A stretch of DNA of 64,000 bases, taken from Thermoplasmata archaeon. GTDB taxonomy: Archaea; Thermoplasmatota; Thermoplasmata; Lutacidiplasmatales; UBA184. Location of the stretch: the NCBI GenBank assembly GCA_035532555.1, contig DATKQS010000024.1, positions 98,262-162,261 on the forward strand. The letters run 5' to 3'. The number at the start of each line of letters is the position of its first letter. Within the stretch, counting starts at the first letter, position 1. This document shows, in pieces, positions 51,604-61,513 of the stretch. A program made the translations under genes and the position numbers. Below the pieces are notes generated by a model that worked only from the letters and a program-made list of their open reading frames with translations, did not search any database and was not told where the DNA came from.

Positions 51604-53004
51604 ATGACCCCGCCCGCGGACCCCCCCACGTCGATCCTCGACCTGATCGGGAATACTCCAGCGATCCCGCTGCGTCGGGTGACCGAGGGAGTCCCCTACC
51701 GGGTGCTGGTCAAGCTCGAGTTCCTCAATCCGGGCGGCTCGGTCAAGGACCGGATCGGCACCTCGATGATCGACGAGGCCGAGCGCACGGGTCTGCTCCG
51801 GCCGGGCGGAACGATCGTCGAGGCCACGAGCGGGAACACGGGGGTCGGACTCGCCCTCGTGGCCGCGGTCCGGGGGTACCGCTGTGTGTTCGTGATCCCG
51901 GACAAGATGAGCTCCGAGAAGATACGGCTGTTGCGCGCGTACGGCGCGCGCGTGGTCGTGACCCCGAGCCAGCTGCCGCCGGAGCACCCGATGAGCCACT
52001 ACTCGGTCGCGCGTCGGCTCGCGCGGGAGATCCCCGGGGCGTACTACCCCAACCAGTACGAGAACGAGGGCAACGCGCTCGCCCACTACCGCACGACCGG
52101 GCCCGAGATCGATCGCAACGGCGGCGAGGACCTCGTGGCCGTGGTGGCCACGGTCGGGACCGGGGGAACGCTGAGTGGGATCGGACGCTACTTCAAGGAA
52201 CACCGCCCGTCGGTCCGCATCGTCGCGGTCGACCCGGCGGGGTCGATCCTCGGGACCTACTTCCGGACGAAGCAGGTCACGAAGGTCGCTCCCTACCTCG
52301 TCGAGGGCATCGGGGAAGACATGATCCCGAAGTCGATCCACTTCCAGTTCATCGACGAGTTCGTCGAGGTCAACGACGCCGAGTCGTTCGCCATGGCGCG
52401 CCGCCTCGCCCGGGAAGAGGGGCTCTTCGTCGGGGGCTCGTCCGGATCCGCGGTCGTCGGAGCCCTACGCTGGCTTTCCACGCGCCCGGTGCCCGCGGGC
52501 TCCACGATCGTCATCGTTCTGCCGGATTCCGGCGACCGGTACCTTTCGAAGTTCTACTCGGACGAGTGGATGCGCGAGAAGGGGTTCCTCGACCCCGGCG
52601 CCACCGCGCGCAGCCTGCTTTCACGCAAGGGAGGCCTCCCCGCGCTCGTGACCGCCGAGCCCACCACGCGCGTCCGAGATGCGCTGGCCCTGCTGCGCCG
52701 GCACGGGTTCTCGCAGATGCCGATCCTCGCCTCGGGCGCGAACCTAGGGAGCGTTCAGGAGGAGGAGATCCTGCGTCGGATGCTCGAGGACGAGACCGTC
52801 GTCGAACGCACCGTCGCCTCCGTGCTCCTGCCCCCCTTCCCCGAGGTCGGCGCCGACACGCCCGTGGCGACCGTGCTCCACCGATTGAAGGAGGAGCGCG
52901 CGCTGTTGGTCCGGGAACCCGCAACCGGGACCCCCATCGGACTATTGACCCGGTACGATCTGCTCGGGTTCCTATCGGAGGAAGGAGGGAGCCATGCGAT
53001 TTGA
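51604..53004 (+). CDS. cbs: Cystathionine beta-synthase with C-terminal CBS pair
   Basis: A 466-residue PLP enzyme. The PLP lysine is in GGSVKDRIG, then EATSGNTGVGLA, the phosphate-binding loop TVGTGGTLSGIG and GGSSGSAVVGA. After residue 335 come two CBS repeats (VRDALALLRRHGFSQMPIL and VATVLHRLKEERALLV...LLTRYDLLGFL). It condenses homocysteine with serine (or a related amino acid), and the CBS pair may sense adenosyl ligands. With the next gene it forms the reverse transsulfuration route. An O-acetylserine sulfhydrylase activity cannot be excluded from sequence alone. Confidence 0.9.
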   Translation: MTPPADPPTSILDLIGNTPAIPLRRVTEGVPYRVLVKLEFLNPGGSVKDRIGTSMIDEAERTGLLRPGGTIVEATSGNTGVGLALVAAVRGYRCVFVIPDKMSSEKIRLLRAYGARVVVTPSQLPPEHPMSHYSVARRLAREIPGAYYPNQYENEGNALAHYRTTGPEIDRNGGEDLVAVVATVGTGGTLSGIGRYFKEHRPSVRIVAVDPAGSILGTYFRTKQVTKVAPYLVEGIGEDMIPKSIHFQFIDEFVEVNDAESFAMARRLAREEGLFVGGSSGSAVVGALRWLSTRPVPAGSTIVIVLPDSGDRYLSKFYSDEWMREKGFLDPGATARSLLSRKGGLPALVTAEPTTRVRDALALLRRHGFSQMPILASGANLGSVQEEEILRRMLEDETVVERTVASVLLPPFPEVGADTPVATVLHRLKEERALLVREPATGTPIGLLTRYDLLGFLSEEGGSHAI

Positions 53005-54139
53005 TACCCGCCTGATCCACGCCCACCAGCCTCCCGACGCGGCCACCGGGGCCGTCAACACCCCCATCTACCTGTCGAGCACCTTCGCCCAGGAGGCGCC
53101 GAACCGCAACCGAGGATACGTCTACGGGCGGACGGCGAATCCCACCCGCGATGTCCTCGAGCGCACGCTCGCGGACCTGGAGGGCGGCGCCCGGGGCCTC
53201 GCCTTCTCCTCGGGCCTCGGCGCGCTCGTCAGCCTGCTCGAGAACTACGGAACGGGGCGGCGGATCGTGTCGGTCAACGATCTCTATGGCGGGTCCTGGC
53301 GCCTGTTCGAGCACCACCGCCGCCAGTTCGGCCTCAAGATCGACTACCTCGACATGACCGACCTCGACGCGCTTCGGGAGGCCCTGGCCGCGGGCCCGAC
53401 CGATCTCGTGTACCTCGAAACGCCAACCAATCCGCTACTCCGGATCATCGACCTCAGCGCGGTCGCCCGCCTCGCCCACCGCGCCGGAGCGCTCCTGGCC
53501 GTGGACAATACGTTCGCGTCCCCGGCCCTCCAACGCCCGATCGAGCGGGGCGCGGACATCGTGCTGCACTCGACCACGAAGTACCTCGGAGGCCATTCGG
53601 ACGTTCTCGGAGGCGCGCTCGTCCTCCGGGACGCAGCCCTGGGGGACCGGTTCGCGTGGATCCAGAACGCCGCGGGAGCCGTTCCGAGCCCGTTCGATAG
53701 CTATCTCGTGCTCCGCGGACTCCACACGCTCGGAGTGCGGATGCGCGCCCACGGGGCGAACGCGCAGGCCGCCGCCGAGCTGCTGGAACGGAGCCGGAAG
53801 GTCCGTATCGTTCACTATCCCGGCCTATCGAGCCATCCGCAGCACGCGCTCGCCCGCCGGCAGATGGACGGCTACGGCGGAATGATCAGCATCGACCTCC
53901 GCGGCGGTTCCGCGGCGGCGCGCCGTTTCATGCGGGCGCTTCGGATCTTCACCCTCGCGGAGAGCCTGGGAGGCGTGGAGTCGCTCGTCGAGCACCCGGC
54001 CTCGATGACCCATGCGAGCGTACCGCGCCGGGAGCGCGAGGCCCACGGGGTCGGCGGCGGCCTCGTGCGCCTCTCCTGCGGCATCGAGGATCCCGACGAC
54101 CTCCTGGACGACCTGCGAGCCGGCCTCAGGGCGGCCTAG
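52994..54139 (+). CDS. Cystathionine gamma-lyase/synthase family PLP enzyme
   Basis: A 381-residue Cys/Met-metabolism PLP enzyme. Conserved parts are TPIYLSSTF, YGRTANPTRDVLERTLADLEGG, YLETPTNPLLRI, VDNTFASPALQRP and the PLP lysine in HSTTKYLGGHSD; the C-terminus has SLGGVESLVEHPASMTHA. Given the beta-synthase upstream (11-base overlap) and cysS downstream, the likely reaction is cystathionine to cysteine. Family members with gamma-synthase activity look alike. Confidence 0.92.
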   Translation: MRFDTRLIHAHQPPDAATGAVNTPIYLSSTFAQEAPNRNRGYVYGRTANPTRDVLERTLADLEGGARGLAFSSGLGALVSLLENYGTGRRIVSVNDLYGGSWRLFEHHRRQFGLKIDYLDMTDLDALREALAAGPTDLVYLETPTNPLLRIIDLSAVARLAHRAGALLAVDNTFASPALQRPIERGADIVLHSTTKYLGGHSDVLGGALVLRDAALGDRFAWIQNAAGAVPSPFDSYLVLRGLHTLGVRMRAHGANAQAAAELLERSRKVRIVHYPGLSSHPQHALARRQMDGYGGMISIDLRGGSAAARRFMRALRIFTLAESLGGVESLVEHPASMTHASVPRREREAHGVGGGLVRLSCGIEDPDDLLDDLRAGLRAA

Positions 54140-54142
54140 ACG

Positions 54143-55585
54143 ATGCGTCGCGTCACGATCTACGATACGCTCTCCCGGGAGAGCCGGCTCTTCGTGCCGC
54201 GCTTCCCCCCGCGCGTCGGCATGTTCGTTTGCGGACTGACCCCGTACGACGAAGCCCACATCGGTCACGCCCGCGTGGCGGTCGTGTTCGACGTCGTCGC
54301 TCGGGCACTCGCACGGTGGGGATATCGGATGTTCTACGTCCAGAACGTTACGAACATCGACGACAAGCTTCTGGGCCGTGCGGGAGAGCTCGGCGTCGAC
54401 CCGTTCGCGCTCGCCGACCGGCACTTCGGGGAGTGGCGCGAGGCGATGGAGCGGCTCGGCGTCCGGTCGGTCCAGTACTACCCGCACGCAACCGACTACC
54501 TCCCCGAGATCCTGGAACAGGTCGGCCAACTGGTGGACCGCGGATTCGCGTACCGAACGGACGACGGCTCGGTCTACTACGAGGTCGCGAAGTTCCCCGG
54601 CTACGGCAAGCTCTCCGGTCAGAAGGTCGAAGCGCTCCGACCCGGAGCGCGCCTGGAGATCGATCGCAACAAGCACGCGCCCGAGGACTTCGTGCTCTGG
54701 AAGGCTGCGACGCCGGGCGAGCCGAGCTGGGAGAGCCCGTGGGGCCCGGGACGACCCGGCTGGCACATCGAGGACACCGCGATCACGGCGCGACTGCTCG
54801 GTCCGCGCTACGATCTCCATGGAGGGGGCCTCGATCTGAAGTTCCCCCACCACGAGGCCGAGATCGCCCAGGCGGAGGCAGCGACCGGGCTCGCGCCCCT
54901 CGTGAACTTCTGGATGCACGCCGGCCTCGTATCGATGGGCGGGGAGAAGATGTCCAAATCGCTCGGCAACGTCTACTCGCTCACCCAGGCGCTCGACGAG
55001 TTCGGCCCCATGGTGCTGCGCTTCTACTACCTCAACGCGCACTACCGCAGCCCGCTCGAATTCACGCGGGGGGAGAGCCTGGAGGCCGCCCGCGAAGCGT
55101 ACGCTCGCCTGTCGCTTCCCTACCGGCGCCTCCGGTCCCAATGGGACCAGGAGGCGCCCGAACGCGTCGGCGAGGAGCTGCCGGAGGAGCTCGCGAGCGC
55201 CTCGGCCGATCTCGTCGACCGCCTCGACGAAACCCTGGCGGACGACTTCCAAACGCGCGAGGTGATCGCGCAATTGTTCGTCTGGGGCCACCGGGTGGCC
55301 GAGTGGTTGCCCAAGCTCGACCGCATGTCGAGCGGAGCGCTCGCGACGCTGGCCGCCCCGTACCGCTGGGTCGAGGAAACGCTCGGGCTCTTTGAGGAGG
55401 TCGAGGAGAGCGGGTCGAGCGATCTCGCGGCCGCGGTCGGGGTCGCGATCGAGGCTCGGACCCGGGCCCGGACCCGCGGAGATTTCGCCGAGGCCGACCG
55501 GATCCGCGACGCTCTGCGCGCGGCGGGAATCGAACTCGAGGACGATGCTACTGGAACTCGGTGGGAACGCACCGGGTCGAAGTGA
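54143..55585 (+). CDS. cysS: Cysteinyl-tRNA synthetase
   Basis: A 480-residue class I synthetase. The zinc-binding and ATP-binding N-terminus includes [17 protein letters not shown] (HIGH at 39-42), the KMSKS loop is [12 protein letters not shown] (about residue 270), and the DALR-type anticodon helix bundle ends the protein. The enzyme would use cysteine made by the two upstream genes, so no SepRS/SepCysS route is needed here. The start follows the lyase stop by three bases. Confidence 0.96.
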   Translation: MRRVTIYDTLSRESRLFVPRFPPRVGMFVCGLTPYDEAHIGHARVAVVFDVVARALARWGYRMFYVQNVTNIDDKLLGRAGELGVDPFALADRHFGEWREAMERLGVRSVQYYPHATDYLPEILEQVGQLVDRGFAYRTDDGSVYYEVAKFPGYGKLSGQKVEALRPGARLEIDRNKHAPEDFVLWKAATPGEPSWESPWGPGRPGWHIEDTAITARLLGPRYDLHGGGLDLKFPHHEAEIAQAEAATGLAPLVNFWMHAGLVSMGGEKMSKSLGNVYSLTQALDEFGPMVLRFYYLNAHYRSPLEFTRGESLEAAREAYARLSLPYRRLRSQWDQEAPERVGEELPEELASASADLVDRLDETLADDFQTREVIAQLFVWGHRVAEWLPKLDRMSSGALATLAAPYRWVEETLGLFEEVEESGSSDLAAAVGVAIEARTRARTRGDFAEADRIRDALRAAGIELEDDATGTRWERTGSK

Positions 55586-55592
55586 CAGGACC

Positions 55593-56633
55593 ATGCGCGG
55601 CTTCGGGTTTTCCGAGCACGGCGGGCTCGACCGGATCGGATTCGTGGAGATCCCCGAGCCCACTCCCGGTCCCGGCGAGGTTCGGATCCGCATCCGAGCG
55701 GCCGCATTCAACCGGCTGGACCGGTTCACGCTCGAGGGGATCCCGGGCGTCCCGATCGAACGCCCTCACGTGCTGGGCTCCGACGGATCCGGAATCGTCG
55801 ACGCGCTCGGAGCCGGCGTCGACGACCTTGCTATCGGATCGAGCGTTCTGATCAATCCGGGGATCCCGGATGGGACGTGCGAGGCCTGCCGGGCCGGTGA
55901 GGAAGCCCTGTGCCGGGCCTATCGCATCCTCGGCGAGCACACGCAGGGAAGCGCCACGACGTTCGTCGTGGTCCCCCGCCGCAACGTGCACCCCAAGCCC
56001 GAGCGGCTCTCCTTCACGGACGCTGCCGCAGCTCCCCTCGTCTTCCAGACCGCGTGGCGGGCGCTCGCCACGGTCGGCGGCGTCCGCCCCGGGGACCGCG
56101 TGGCGATCATCGGTGCCGGTGGTGGAACCACCACCGCGGCCGTCCAGATCGCGAAGCTCTTGGGCGGGAACGTCGCCGTCGCCTCGCGGACGCTCGCGAA
56201 GGCGGAGCGGACGCGCGCGCTCGGCGCCGATGCGGCACTCTCCTTCGATGCCGACCACCCGCTCGACAAGGTCCTGTGGCAGTGGAGCGAGAAACGGGGC
56301 GTGGACGTGATCTTCGATTCGAACGGTGCCGCGACGGTCCCAAGATCCGTCCGCGCGCTGGCCCGCGGAGGACGCGTGGTCGTTATCGGCGCCACCGCCG
56401 GCCCGACGGTCGAGGTCGATCTCCGCACGCTGTTCTGGCGCCAGGCGTCGATCCGCGGCAGCACGATGGCCAACTTCCGCGAATTCAACGACGTGCTGGG
56501 CCACCTCGCTAGCGGACGGCTGAAACCCGTCGTCGATTCCGTCTTCCCCTTCGAGCAGGCACCCGAGGCGTTCCGCCGGTTCGACGGAGCGGATCTCTTC
56601 GGCAAGATCGTGGTCGAGAACCCCCAAACCTAG
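55593..56633 (+). CDS. Zinc-type medium-chain alcohol dehydrogenase/quinone reductase-like
   Basis: A 346-residue MDR enzyme. The N-terminal catalytic domain has VLGSDGSGIV and a structural zinc-like lobe with Cys-Xaa2-Cys and a third cysteine (CEACRAGEEALC). The coenzyme-binding domain has GAGGGTTTAAVQIAKLLG. Catalytic-zinc cysteine is replaced in the usual GHE region, so a quinone oxidoreductase or zinc-independent activity is possible. It starts eight bases after cysS but has no clear pathway link. The substrate is unknown. Confidence 0.8.
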   Translation: MRGFGFSEHGGLDRIGFVEIPEPTPGPGEVRIRIRAAAFNRLDRFTLEGIPGVPIERPHVLGSDGSGIVDALGAGVDDLAIGSSVLINPGIPDGTCEACRAGEEALCRAYRILGEHTQGSATTFVVVPRRNVHPKPERLSFTDAAAAPLVFQTAWRALATVGGVRPGDRVAIIGAGGGTTTAAVQIAKLLGGNVAVASRTLAKAERTRALGADAALSFDADHPLDKVLWQWSEKRGVDVIFDSNGAATVPRSVRALARGGRVVVIGATAGPTVEVDLRTLFWRQASIRGSTMANFREFNDVLGHLASGRLKPVVDSVFPFEQAPEAFRRFDGADLFGKIVVENPQT

Positions 56634-56701
56634 GCGCATCGACCGTCCGGGGCGCCCGGGGAACCCCAAAGGAAGGTCTCAAGGACCGCGGCATCCTCCA
56701 G

Positions 56702-59700
56702 ATGGACGTGAGCCGTGTCCGACCTCCGCCCCGGTACGCCCGGTCGGGAGCTGCGAATGCCAGAAGTCTCGCCGTCGTAGCGCTCGGTGTTCTTCTCCTG
56801 GCCGGTTCCGCTCTGATCGCACCGGCCTCCCGCGCTCCGTCGAGCGTCATCCCGGGCTCGGGCGATTCCGGCTCGACCCTACTGATCGCGGGCGCCGCGC
56901 CTGCGTGCGGCACGTCTCCCTTTGCGCCGAACGACCTGATCGTGCGCCCGGGAGCCGAACCGTGCGTGTTCCAATCGTCGGGGCCGGGCACCACCTACAC
57001 CCAATCTGGAAACGTCACCGTTCTCCCGGGTGGAGTTCTGATCATTCGGAACATCACGTTCTCGATCCAACAGTTCGTTTCGGACACGGGAACTCCGATG
57101 CAACGGCTCAGTCACATCTACTCGTTCCGCGACGAGGGAAGCGTGCAGTTTTGGAACGCGACCCTAACGACGGCGGCAACCGGCTCCGATCCGTACCTCA
57201 AACTTCATCTGAATATCACGGGCCAGATGACTGTCTGGAACTCGAGCTTCGAGTTTCCGGGCTGGATCGACGTATATGGCCCCAGCGCAAGCCTGACATT
57301 GAACGAGTCAACGATCGAGGCCAATCCCGCGGCGAACAGCACAGCGTACCAATCCCTCGGGCCGACTATCGTGGCGGATACATCGTACGCTCCATCGCTC
57401 TCAGCTCAGAATGGTGCTCAACTCATGCTATTGAACAGCACCTGCAAGGATGTTTACGCCGACGACACCCAGACCAGCGCCAACGGAATGCCAGGACCTC
57501 TTCCGCTCACCTCTACTCTGGCTTTCCAGATCAGTCCGGGATCAGGTAGGAGGGTGACCTCCTTCAGCACACCGACGGCGTCGATCAATCTCCTGCAAGA
57601 CTGGTTGTATCCAACCGGAATCTACTCGGGATACGTCGAGATCACCTACACGTCGATAACTCAAGTATCGACGGTGATAACGGTTGACTACAACGGGACA
57701 CCGTGGCCCCTCAATTCCATCAGCTTCGGCCCTGGATCAGAAGGAGCGACGGCGGTGATCCCACTCTCTTCAGCTCTCGTAGGTAGCATCAACCAGCTAG
57801 GTATGCTCCAGTACCTGAATCTGACTGGCGCCTTCGCGGGAACTTCCCCCGGGATCTCGATTGACTTCGGGGCTACTGCGTTCGGAACCGCCAATATCTC
57901 CGAGGTCGACCTGGTCCTCCTTCCTCGCCTGGTGTACGATTTCTCAGTCACCGGGGATGGTTCTAGACTTACCGCGGGGGATACCACTCTCGGAATCAAT
58001 TGGAACCGTGCTCCGAGCTCGCCGGTCTCGCTCTCCTCTCCATACCCCTGGGATTCGAACAAGCTTCTCCTTGAGCATGGGGCAACTGCTCTCTTGGCCA
58101 GCCTAGTTATACCCACGCCGAACCCAGGCGCGTCTGCCACTTCTGCAATATTGCCGGATTCGTCTAGCAATGCATACTTGTTCCGGTGGGCAGCCTTTCC
58201 CGTCGCAGGTCGAGGAGGCATCCCGGTTCCCGACGCCCGCGCCCTCGCGTACTATGCAATAGGTGGCGGGGCTACCAACGCGACGGTCAACGCCCTCAAT
58301 GACCTCGGCAGCAGCAACCGTATCCTGTGGGGGTACGTGCAATCGTGGGACTCTGCACACGGAATCTCGACGTATGGGGTGACATCCACGACCGACCCCG
58401 GTCCGGGCGTGGCTTTCCTGCTCCTCGTTTCGGTCAACGTCACTGCGGCTACGCTGCCATCCGGGGTGTTCCTCGGTTCATACAACGCAAAGATCGTCCC
58501 GCCGCTCACTGGGGTGGCGACCGCCTCGTTCTCGTTCTCCCTTACTCCGTATCCGCAGGGCCTCACCAACGCCTCGCCCGACCGTGCTCCGACGACCAGT
58601 TTCCCGGAATACGCGGCGGGACTCTCAATCGGAAGCTTGTCCTACACCGTCGACGGAGTCCCTTCGACGGCGACGGCCCACATCGGTCAGACGCTTGGCG
58701 TGCAGGTCCCCATTCGGAACACAGGCACGGCCCCGGTGGTAAACCTCTCGGCCACGATGGCCTACCAGTCGCCCTCGGGAGGAAGCATCGTGGTGTCGAC
58801 CCTCCCCCTCACGAACGAGAGCATTCCGTCGAACGGGACGTTCACGATCGATCTCGCATGGAATCTCTCCGAGTCTGTGATCGGCGCCAACGGCGCGTTC
58901 TCGGCCACGCTCGCCTTCGCGCTCGTGTGGAACGGAGGATCATCGATCGGGGATGGAGGCTCGGCTGGAACCACGGCGCCGATCGGGATCCTGCCCTCCT
59001 ACGTCCGGATCCTTACGTTCCAGGCGTATCCATCGACGCTCCGGGTCGACTCGAACTACACCAGCGTCGGCACCATTTCGTTCAACGGCTCCGGAAGAGC
59101 ACTCATCGAACTGATCGCGACCCCCGCCGGCGGGGCTGGGTTCGTCCTAGCGGAGACGAACGCCTCGGCGGGAACGTTCAACCTCACACTTTCCTCGTCG
59201 CGATTGGTTGCGGGAGTCGTCTACACCCTTTCGATCGAGGCCACGTACAACACGGCTTCCGCTCCGGTGTACGGAGCGGCGGGCACCGTCTCCTTGGGCT
59301 CGGAGGCGTCGTCCGCATCTTCGTTCACCCTCTGGCTCGGGATCGCCATCGGAGTCGCGATCATCGTCGCGGTGCTGTTGCTGGTCCTGCTCCTGCGCCG
59401 GGGCCGGACGTCGGAAACGCGGGAGTGCGGAGAGTGCGGAACGCTGGTCGCGGCGGGAGAACAGACCTGCCCGCGGTGCGGCACTTGGTTCGAGACCAAG
59501 CCGGTCCCCTGCCCCAGCTGCGGAGCGGCGATCCCAGCCGACGTCGGGATCTGCCCCGAGTGCGCGACCGAGGCTCCGGACCGTCCCACCGTGGTCCAGG
59601 CGAGCGAAGGAGAGCGGCAAGCCTACGAGGAGTTCGTCAGTCACTACCGCGCCGCCGCGGCGGGGGAGCTCGGGGAGGATTACCCCGAGGCGGAGTTCTG

Positions 59701-59824
59701 GGCATGGTGGAAGCTGCAGCCGTCGTACTACAGCTTCCGCGCGTGGAGGAAGCGGGAGGAACGGGACTCCCACCCCGTCGATCCACCGGTCGAGCCCGAG
59801 CCCTCGGACGAGGAGCTTTTCTGA
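56702..59824 (+). CDS. Very large surface protein with cytoplasmic double zinc ribbon
   Basis: A 1040-residue protein. A signal segment (about residues 20-42) is followed by an 830-residue outward region rich in Ser/Thr/Asn/Gly with dozens of glycosylation sequons and two CARDB-like parts around residues 660-720 and 750-800. A membrane helix (about residues 875-902) leads to a cytoplasmic part with two zinc ribbons (CGEC...CPRC and CPSC...CPEC), then an acidic tail. About 57000-58500 is less GC-rich than its surroundings, so the middle may be fast-evolving or acquired. Function unknown; a surface sensor or adhesin fits the plan. Confidence 0.65.
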   Translation: MDVSRVRPPPRYARSGAANARSLAVVALGVLLLAGSALIAPASRAPSSVIPGSGDSGSTLLIAGAAPACGTSPFAPNDLIVRPGAEPCVFQSSGPGTTYTQSGNVTVLPGGVLIIRNITFSIQQFVSDTGTPMQRLSHIYSFRDEGSVQFWNATLTTAATGSDPYLKLHLNITGQMTVWNSSFEFPGWIDVYGPSASLTLNESTIEANPAANSTAYQSLGPTIVADTSYAPSLSAQNGAQLMLLNSTCKDVYADDTQTSANGMPGPLPLTSTLAFQISPGSGRRVTSFSTPTASINLLQDWLYPTGIYSGYVEITYTSITQVSTVITVDYNGTPWPLNSISFGPGSEGATAVIPLSSALVGSINQLGMLQYLNLTGAFAGTSPGISIDFGATAFGTANISEVDLVLLPRLVYDFSVTGDGSRLTAGDTTLGINWNRAPSSPVSLSSPYPWDSNKLLLEHGATALLASLVIPTPNPGASATSAILPDSSSNAYLFRWAAFPVAGRGGIPVPDARALAYYAIGGGATNATVNALNDLGSSNRILWGYVQSWDSAHGISTYGVTSTTDPGPGVAFLLLVSVNVTAATLPSGVFLGSYNAKIVPPLTGVATASFSFSLTPYPQGLTNASPDRAPTTSFPEYAAGLSIGSLSYTVDGVPSTATAHIGQTLGVQVPIRNTGTAPVVNLSATMAYQSPSGGSIVVSTLPLTNESIPSNGTFTIDLAWNLSESVIGANGAFSATLAFALVWNGGSSIGDGGSAGTTAPIGILPSYVRILTFQAYPSTLRVDSNYTSVGTISFNGSGRALIELIATPAGGAGFVLAETNASAGTFNLTLSSSRLVAGVVYTLSIEATYNTASAPVYGAAGTVSLGSEASSASSFTLWLGIAIGVAIIVAVLLLVLLLRRGRTSETRECGECGTLVAAGEQTCPRCGTWFETKPVPCPSCGAAIPADVGICPECATEAPDRPTVVQASEGERQAYEEFVSHYRAAAAGELGEDYPEAEFWAWWKLQPSYYSFRAWRKREERDSHPVDPPVEPEPSDEELF

Positions 59825-59863
59825 GGTCGGCCGTGCGACATCTTTAACGTGCGTCCGTCATGG

Positions 59864-61111
59864 ATGCTCGACTTTCGCATGCCGGGGAATCTGGAGCGGG
59901 GACGCCAGAAGATCGAATGGGCCCGGACGCACATGGCCGTCCTCGAAGGGATCCGCCGACGCTTCGAAGTCGAGAAGCCGTTCCAGGGGCTCACGCTCTC
60001 CGCCGTCCTCCACGTCGAGGCGAAGACCGCCGCACTCGCGCTCGCCTTCCAGGCCGGGGGCGCCGAGGTCCACCTCGCCGCCGGAAACCCCCTCTCCACC
60101 GATGACGACCCCGTGGCGGCGTTGGTCGATGCGGGGATCGATACCCACGCCGTGAAGGGTGAGTCGATCGCGGAGTACAACGCGGGGATCGCGGCGATGC
60201 TGGAAGCTGACCCCGATATCATCGTCGACGATGGGGCCGATCTGGTCGCGCTGGTTCACACGAAGCGGAAGGACGCCGGGCGCGTTCGGGGTTCGACCGA
60301 GGAGACCACGACCGGGATCACGCGCCTGCGCGCGCTCGAGAAGTCCGGCAAGCTCCTCTTCCCGGCGATCGACGTCAACGACGCCGAGATGAAGCATCTC
60401 TTCGACAATCGGTACGGAACGGGCCAATCCACGATCGATGGCATCCTCAGCGCGACGAACCTCCTCATCGCGGGGCGAGTCGCGGTCGTCGCCGGATACG
60501 GTTGGTGCGGCAAGGGGATCGCCGCGCGGCTCCGCGGCATGGGGGCCGACGTCATCGTGACCGAGATCGACCCGGTCCGGGCGCTCGAAGCGCGGATGGA
60601 CGGCTTCCGCGTGCAGCGCATGTTGGATGCCGCGACGCACGCCGATATGATCGTGACCGTGACGGGCAGCACGGGCATCGTGGGGACCGAGCACTTCCGG
60701 GTGATCAAGGATGGATGCATCCTCGCCAACTCCGGCCACTTCGACGTCGAGGTCTCCCGGACCGATCTGGAGGGAGTCGCTATCTCCCACCGCCCCGTGC
60801 GCCCGCACGTGGAGGAGTACGCATTCGCGGACGGACGGAAGGTCTACCTCCTCGGGGAAGGACGCCTGGTCAACCTCGCGGCCGGCCAGGGCCACCCGGT
60901 CGAGATCATGGACCTTTCCTTCGCCCTGCAGGCGCTGAGCGCCGAGCACATCGCGAAGCACGGCCGCTCGATGAGCCGCAAGGTGCACGCGGTGCCCACC
61001 GAACTGGACCGAGAGGTGGCACGCGCCGCCCTCGCGCCGTTCGGCATCCAGATCGATGAGCGCACGGACGCGCAACGGGACTACGCCGCAAGTTGGGAAC
61101 TAGGAACATGA
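59864..61111 (+). CDS. ahcY: Adenosylhomocysteinase (S-inosyl/S-adenosylhomocysteine hydrolase)
   Basis: A 415-residue NAD-dependent hydrolase that recycles S-adenosyl (or in some archaea S-inosyl) homocysteine to homocysteine and nucleoside. Motifs: HVEAKTAALALAFQAGGAEV, the conserved Asp in DDGADL, GSTEETTTGITR, the NAD-binding GYGWCGKGIAARLRGMGA, and the C-terminal HPVEIMDLSFALQALSAEH. The short insert matches archaeal forms. It supplies homocysteine to the beta-synthase. Starts at 59849 and 59864 are both possible; the spacing to the ctttaac box favours 59864. Confidence 0.94.
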   Translation: MLDFRMPGNLERGRQKIEWARTHMAVLEGIRRRFEVEKPFQGLTLSAVLHVEAKTAALALAFQAGGAEVHLAAGNPLSTDDDPVAALVDAGIDTHAVKGESIAEYNAGIAAMLEADPDIIVDDGADLVALVHTKRKDAGRVRGSTEETTTGITRLRALEKSGKLLFPAIDVNDAEMKHLFDNRYGTGQSTIDGILSATNLLIAGRVAVVAGYGWCGKGIAARLRGMGADVIVTEIDPVRALEARMDGFRVQRMLDAATHADMIVTVTGSTGIVGTEHFRVIKDGCILANSGHFDVEVSRTDLEGVAISHRPVRPHVEEYAFADGRKVYLLGEGRLVNLAAGQGHPVEIMDLSFALQALSAEHIAKHGRSMSRKVHAVPTELDREVARAALAPFGIQIDERTDAQRDYAASWELGT

Positions 61112-61506
61112 CACCAGAAGCGAAAACGCCCGAGGAGCTGCGCTACACGAAGACCCACGAGTGGGTTCGGATCGAAGGCGATCAGGCAACGATCGGCATC
61201 ACCGACCACGCCCAGGGCGAGCTCACCGACATCGTGTACGTGGATCTTCCCGCGGTCGGTAAGCCGGTAAGGGCCGGAGCCTCCGCGCTCGTCCTCGAGT
61301 CCGTCAAGACCGTCGCCGACATCTATGCCCCGGGGGACGGACGGATCAGCGCCGTGAACACGGCCTTGAAGACCGACCCGGGCCTGATCAACAAGGACCC
61401 GTACGGCCAGGGGTGGATTCTCCGCATCCAGCTCGACCGCCCGATCCCGCCCGAAGCGCTCCTCGACGCGGCCGCCTACCGCGCGCTCGCCGCGTCGCAC
61501 GCCTAG
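61108..61506 (+). CDS. gcvH: Glycine cleavage system H protein
   Basis: A 132-residue lipoyl carrier. The fold is recognisable from LRYTKTHEWV, GITDHAQGELTDIVYVDLP and the lipoylated lysine in LESVKTVADIYAP, then the C-terminal LINKDPYGQGWILRI. It shuttles the aminomethyl group between the P, T and L proteins, which are not in the window, so it may also serve as a lipoate relay. Its ATG overlaps the previous stop as ATGA. Confidence 0.95.
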   Translation: MTPEAKTPEELRYTKTHEWVRIEGDQATIGITDHAQGELTDIVYVDLPAVGKPVRAGASALVLESVKTVADIYAPGDGRISAVNTALKTDPGLINKDPYGQGWILRIQLDRPIPPEALLDAAAYRALAASHA

Positions 61507-61513
61507 CGGCGGA

